Part shown: positions 59,042 to 64,000 of the stretch, one piece after another | How the letters are laid out: every line of letters begins with the position of its first letter | Numbering within the stretch: the first letter of the stretch is position 1 | Assembly (NCBI RefSeq): GCF_041296385.1 | Contig: NC_091016.1 | Coordinates: 17,087,497-17,151,496 of the forward strand | Length of the DNA: 64,000 nucleotides | DNA from: Aphelocoma coerulescens | Lineage: Eukaryota > Chordata > Aves > Passeriformes > Corvidae | Direction of reading: 5' to 3' | The notes under the pieces: model-generated | What the model was told of the DNA's origin: nothing | What the model saw: only the letters and a program-made list of their open reading frames with translations | Database searches by the model: none | Translations under genes and position numbers: made by a program

Positions 59042-61287
59042 CTACTGTGCAGAGGGATGGATCTCTGCTGTCTCCTGGGCCAGGTGACGGTCCTGCAGCC
59101 AAGAATGCTCAAACAGGTCTTCCAAGGACGGCCTGTGCGCGGGGTCCATGGATAAACACCACCGGATGAGGTGCTGGCACTCTGGGGAGAGAAACGGGAA
59201 AACGCTGCTCAGCGGGACAAGGCTCCTGCCCCTGCTCTCCCAGATTCCACGGTGCCCAGGCCACACTAGGAGCGCTCGGAAGCTGCACCCCAACCTTCCC
59301 GTCGATCCTCCCTTTCGGACGAGAGCAGCCCAGAGGCACACGTGCCACCTCCTCCAGCTAACCCCAGCAGATCAGCCTCCTCCCTAGCTGCAAGAGCAGG
59401 ACGCCTGCGTGCCACCTGCCCTCTGCCAACCACGTCCTTCCCCCCCTCCCCCCGTGCTGTGAAGGCGCATCCCCACCTTGAGACACCCGGGGCGGGAAGA
59501 AGAGCTGGCCCCGGATGATGTCCTCATCCGTGTTGAAAGGAAGGTGCCCACAGACCAGCTCATAGAGCAGGATGCCCAGGGACCAGATGGTGGCTGGCTG
59601 GCCATGGTAGCAGCCAAAGAGGATCCACTCCGGCGGGCTGTACTCCGGCGTGCCTACGGGACACGGGCGCAGCTCATCAGGCCCTGATGAGTGCTGCTCC
59701 CTCCCAGCCAGCTCCCATTCCACAACAGGCAGCCCTCGCCCCGCCGGAAAGCAACTTGGCTGCAGCCGGCTGCAGAAGGATTTCCCCTCGCTCCCTCCCT
59801 CTTCCGCCTCTGCCAGCAAAGGGGGGAATCTCTGCTGCCCGGCTGGGCCCCGCCTTTGGGCTCACCTGACATTCGGGTGTAGAAGGTGTCCTGGAGGACC
59901 GTGCCGCACCCGAAGTCGATGAGCTTTGCCTCGCCGGTGGCCAGGTCGACGAGGACGTTCTCGGCCTTGATGTCGCGGTGCAGGACGCCGCGGCTGGTGC
60001 AGTGCCGCACGGCCTCCAGCACCTGGCGGAACAGCCCCCGCGCCACGGGCTCCGTCAGGAAGCCCCGCTCCTCCAGGAAGTACCAGAGGTCCTGACAGCG
60101 CTCCGGACGCTCCATGACCAGCGCGAAGCCGTCGGGCAGCTCGAACCAGTCCAGGAGCCGCACCACGCCGCGGAAGCCAGGGCGCGACACCATCCAGAGC
60201 AGCGCCAGCTCCAGGGGCACAAGGGCGCCGTTGTGCTGCGGGGGGGACCGCGATGCCGTCAGCGGGGCCGATGCTGCGCCGAGCCTTCGGCACCCCGGCC
60301 CGGCCCCACCGCCGCTCGCCATTGCCCGGCCCGGGACGCTCCGCGGCCCCCGCTCACTGCACGCTCGCTCCCCTCGCAGCGTCCCGGCTCCCACCCTCCC
60401 GGGCCTCGCCCTAGCCCCGCCCGCCACGCCCCGCCGGCTTTCACTCACCAGCCGCGCCCACTCCGGGATGCGATCGCGGGACACTCGCTTGATGGCCACC
60501 TGCAAGTCAAGGCGAGCGGCGGGCTGAGCTCGTCGCCCGTCGCCCGTCGCCCGCCGCCCGCCGCCCCCCTCCGACCCGGCCCCACTCTTACCGGGGCGCC
60601 GTCGGCGAGCCGGGTCCCGGAGTAAACGCTGCCGCAGCCGCCGCTCCCCAGCAGCGGGCCCTGCCGGTAGAGCTGCTCCAGGGGAGGCTTCTCCGCCCGT
60701 GCGGGCGGCACCGCGCTCTCGGCATTCTGCCCGGGGCCCCCGGGCGCTGCTGCTTCCCGAGCCGCCCCGGGGCCGGCGGCCGAGCTGACGAGCGGCGGAG
60801 TTCGGAGCGGGGAAGCTGCCGGCGATGCTGCGGACGACGCTGCCGGGGACGGGGCGGGAGCCGGGCGGCAGCGGGGCGGCTCCGGGCGGAAGCGCCGGAG
60901 GGGCCTCGTTCGGGGCCGGGGCCGGGCCAGGGCCCGCGCCAGGCGGAGCCAAAAGAGCGTGCTGCTCCGCCAGCACCAGAGCGAGCGGCCCTTCCAGCGG
61001 CGCCGCTGCCAGTACGGAGAGAGCCCGGCGGAGGCGGCACCGCGGCGGGCCGGGCAGGGGCGGGCAGGGGGCGGCCCCGCCGAGGGGCGGCAGCGGGGCG
61101 GCTCCGGGCGGAGCCGCGGGAGGGGCCTCGGCCGGGGCCGGGCCAGGGCCCGCGCCAGGCGGAGCCAAAAGAGCGTGCTGCTCCGCCAGCACCAGAGCCG
61201 CTGCCAGGACGGAGAGAGCCCGGCGGAGGCGGCACCGCGGCGGGCACGGGGCGGCCCCGCAGAGGGGCGGCCCGCGGGACGCGGCAT
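59042..61287 (-). CDS. PIM1-like: PIM1-like serine/threonine kinase, copy 10
   Basis: Coding exons 60592-61287, 60449-60499, 59866-60235, 59477-59653 and 59042-59181. The protein is identical to copies 8 and 9 (Gly100, Pro445). The three-repeat minisatellite at 61403-61438 and the linked variants at 58013, 58940 and 62613 match copy 8 exactly 12,930 bp to the left. Upstream of the gene the window contains the CR1 fragment and most of the spacer, and stops before the next pseudogene. Confidence 0.9.
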
Positions 61288-61402
61288 GAGCCGCGCTGGG
61301 AGAGGCGGAGACAGGGACGGGACGGGAGTGAGTGGAGTGTGAGAGGGAGAAGGGGACGGAGAGCGAGCGGAAATCCGAGTGGAAAACCGATCGAGAGAGG
61401 CG

Positions 61403-61438
61403 CTGCTGCCGCTGCTGCTGCCGCTGCTGCTGCCGCTG
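61403..61438. repeat. 12-bp minisatellite in 5' leader, unit 10
   Basis: Three uninterrupted copies (36 bp), as in unit 8. Confidence 0.95.
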
Positions 61439-61847
61439 AGCCGCCGGAGCGCGCGGCCGTTCCGTTCGTCCGTTCCCTGCGCGAGCCCACCGGAGGAGCC
61501 GGCGCGCGCCCCGCGGAAGGGAAGAAGCAAACAAAGAAATAAATGCCCGTGAAAGAAATAACCTAATAAATCAATACAGAAATAAAGAAAAGTGTGGGCT
61601 TGTAGCTTTCTTCTTCCTTGGGTGAGATGAAGCATTTCACCGGGAAGAGTTCCCTGTCCTGATGGTTGTGCGAGAGTGGACAGGAGTGGAGCCTTTAATT
61701 TTCAGGTAGAAAAGATAAATCGTGTCAGTAATGTCATCTCTTTTCATCCTCTGTTGAGACAGTTGCAGGCTGCCAAAAGACAGAGTCTGCAATGTGGAAC
61801 TTGGTCCCAAGCTTCTTTTTCTGCCAGAGGATGAGGAGGGGAAGTAT

Positions 61848-62403
61848 CCCAGAATCACGGAGTCACGGCATTGTTTGGCTTGGACGGGACCTGAAAGATC
61901 ACGTCGTTGCAAGCCCCCCTGCTGTGGCTAGGGACCCCTGGCACTGGACCAAGGGCTTGTCTAGAGCTCCTTTCAGCCTGGCCTTGAACACTGCCAGGGG
62001 AGGGGGTAGCCACACCTTCTCCGGGCAACCTGTGCCACGAGAGTCATTTTTCTGAATACCTCATCTAAACCTACTCTCTTTCCGTTTGGATCCATTCTCC
62101 CTTGTCCTGTCCTTGCCTGCCCTTGTCCAAAGTCCCTCTCCAGCTTTCTTGTAGGTTGCCGTCAGGTCCTGGAAGGCCACGGTTCTGTCGAGCCTAAGCC
62201 TAAGTGTCTTTTGCCGGCTGAAGAAGCCCAGCTGTCTCAGCCTTTCCTTGCAGGAGAGGTGCTCCAGCGCTCGCTAAATCTCGGTGTCCCCCGTCCGCAC
62301 GTGCTCCAGCCCGTCCGTGTCCTTGCCATCCGTGCTGGGGAGCCCGGCAGAGCCGGATGCAGCGCTGCAGGTGCAGTGTCACCGGCGTGGAGGAGACACG
62401 GCC
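61848..62403 (-). mobile_element. CR1 LINE 3' end fragment, unit 10
   Basis: Same insertion, upstream of kinase copy 10. Confidence 0.85.
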
Positions 62404-64000
62404 CTGCCAGCGGCTCCGGGAGCCAGCAGTTGGCGACTGGCCGCCCGCTTGCCAGAGACCCGGGGCCTTTGTGCCTCCCCTGCTCCCCGCGCCTTTCCCC
62501 GCCGCTCCCTCGCTCCCTCGCTCGCTCGCTCGGGGGAAATCCACCCTCTGCCACCCCGCCCCGCTGCCCCGGGGGCTCCCCGGCGCCATCTTGAGGGCCC
62601 CAGGCCTCGGCCCCACCAGGCTCACCCGAAGGCCGTGGGGACACAAGCACACGCACAGAAAGTGCCCTAGGGTTCCAAGGTCAAGCTTTTGCCTACGGCA
62701 TCAGTTTGCTTTCAGACTGTGGACGAGATTATAAAATCACCAGGAGGAAAGAGCATGAAAAAGTTCTGCTTGGGCAGTACCTCAAGGCTTTGAGGGAGAG
62801 GGTTTGTGGTGCTTCCTCGCTCACAGGGAGCCGCAGGAAGTAAAACTAGAAATAAACTAGTAATAAACTAGTAAAAATAGTCATAACCCCGTATTAATTG
62901 GAAGGAAAACCTGAGGAATTGGCAGCTAGCCCCTCAGAAACATGAGGAGCAAAAGCCAGTCTTCTACCTGAGAGCTGCCTGGGCAGGGGCAATTCTTCCG
63001 ATTGCATCAGCGTGGCCGTGGCTAGAAAGGGCAGCGAGGAGAGGAATTCAGCGTCTCCTGGCAGCCCCTGAAATCCCAGCTCTCACTTGCGTGCACCGGG
63101 GATTCTGCTTCAGACTCTGAACTTGCGCAGCCGCTCCTTGGGCGCTGTTTGCCCCCAGGCACAGCGGTGGGTGCTGCAGCAGCTGTCCCGCACACAGGGC
63201 TCTGGAGCCTCCCCGAGGCCGCCAAGGACTGGAGGAGGCCACGTGCCCGGGATCTGGTGCAGCACCGTGGGGCTGTGGGGGATGCTTTGGTCTCTTTGGG
63301 TGGAAGGTTGGGGAGCAGGGCAAATGGAATCAAGATGAGACAGGGATCAACCAGCGCCACGCCAGGCAGCCTTTTTTCCTACCGGGGCTCCTCTGAGTTT
63401 AGCGAGCTAATGAGGCCTGCGGAGCAAACGAGACCCGGGAGCGAGGAGGGAAGGGCTGGCTGGGAAGGAGTCAGATAAAGCCCTTGCAGGCATTTCTCTT
63501 TCCGAGGGGCTCCTGGGGAGACAAAGGAGACAAGAAGGATGTCCCATCTCGTGACACTCCCTTTTTTCCTTCAGGAGCTGTACCGCAGTCACTGCGTACA
63601 AGAGTTTCCATCGTGATCCCTTTGATGCCAGGGAGCACAAAGAACTTGGAACCTTGCCGGAGTCCAGCCCTGCCTGCCTATCTTGGAGCAGAGGGGAAAG
63701 ATGAAGAAGTATTTGGGCGGGGCTTGAGCCGAAATGGCATTTTGCCGCTTCTGATTTCCTCCCAGCTTTTGCAGCGGGGCGACCACTGCGTCCCTGCAAA
63801 CCGCTCCCCTTTCCAAAGCACACGCGAGCCTGGCTGGCAGCTCCGGCTTCTCGAAGGGGCTGCTGCCGTTGGCAACAGGAGCTGTTGTTGAAATTTTCGC
63901 GTTGCTTAACACCCCCTGCCAAAGGCCACCGAGTGGCTGAGGAAGGACCCAAAAAGATTACCCTGGAGGAAGGGGACCAAAAGCTTGGAAAAGGATGAAA

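Larger units (their letters stand above)
1..64000. repeat. Tandem array of ~6.48-kb PIM1-like kinase units
   Basis: The sequence from base 1 recurs at 6478, 12955, 19432, 25885, 32374, 38863, 45328, 51781 and 58258, giving nine full units and most of a tenth. Successive periods are 6477, 6477, 6477, 6453, 6489, 6489, 6465, 6453 and 6477 bp. Every difference is a multiple of 12 and equals the change in one minisatellite in the kinase 5' leader, so no other net length difference between units was found. Single-base differences are few, so the copies look well over 99% identical by eye. Each unit holds one intact kinase gene, one truncated kinase pseudogene and one CR1 fragment, all on the minus strand. 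Both window ends lie inside the array. Confidence 0.97.

Noticed and set aside
1..64000. CRISPR array or bacterial repeat system
   Set aside because: The repeats are 6.5 kb long, contain spliced eukaryotic kinase genes and CR1 elements, and lack short repeat-spacer structure.

Overview
The window looks like a piece of a bird genome, most likely a songbird. It is GC-rich, carries a CR1 LINE 3' end in every repeat, and consists almost entirely of a head-to-tail tandem array of a PIM1-like serine/threonine kinase gene. Expansion of PIM1-like kinases is established for zebra finch. No bacterial, viral or plasmid feature is seen.

The array has a period of about 6.48 kb (6453 to 6489 bp) and fills the whole window: ten kinase genes, all on the minus strand, with coding spans at 785-3030, 7262-9507, 13739-15984, 20216-22461, 26669-28914, 33158-35403, 39647-41892, 46112-48357, 52565-54810 and 59042-61287. 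Each has five coding exons with GT-AG introns and predicts an intact 477-residue protein with all catalytic motifs. The copies differ at only two residues (100 and 445). All length variation between units comes from one 12-bp minisatellite in the 5' leader (3 to 6 copies).

Reading one unit from left to right on the + strand: the 3' flank of the kinase gene, holding a decayed PIM exon 3 and a short LINE reverse-transcriptase remnant; kinase exons 5 to 1, with a CpG-dense exon 1 and a G-quadruplex candidate in intron 1; the 5' leader with the 12-bp minisatellite; a short AT-rich stretch; a CR1 3' end; about 1.6 kb of spacer with no recognised gene; then decayed PIM exons 5 and 4. These decayed exons and the decayed exon 3 just across the unit boundary make one truncated PIM pseudogene per unit, directly downstream of the next kinase gene and in the same orientation. 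The ancestral unit therefore probably held two PIM genes.

The copies seem to be homogenised by recombination. All four combinations of the two variable residues occur, and a 12.93-kb two-unit pattern is visible at the right end, where units 8 and 10 share variants that unit 9 lacks. Both window edges lie inside the array, so its full size and flanking genes cannot be seen.
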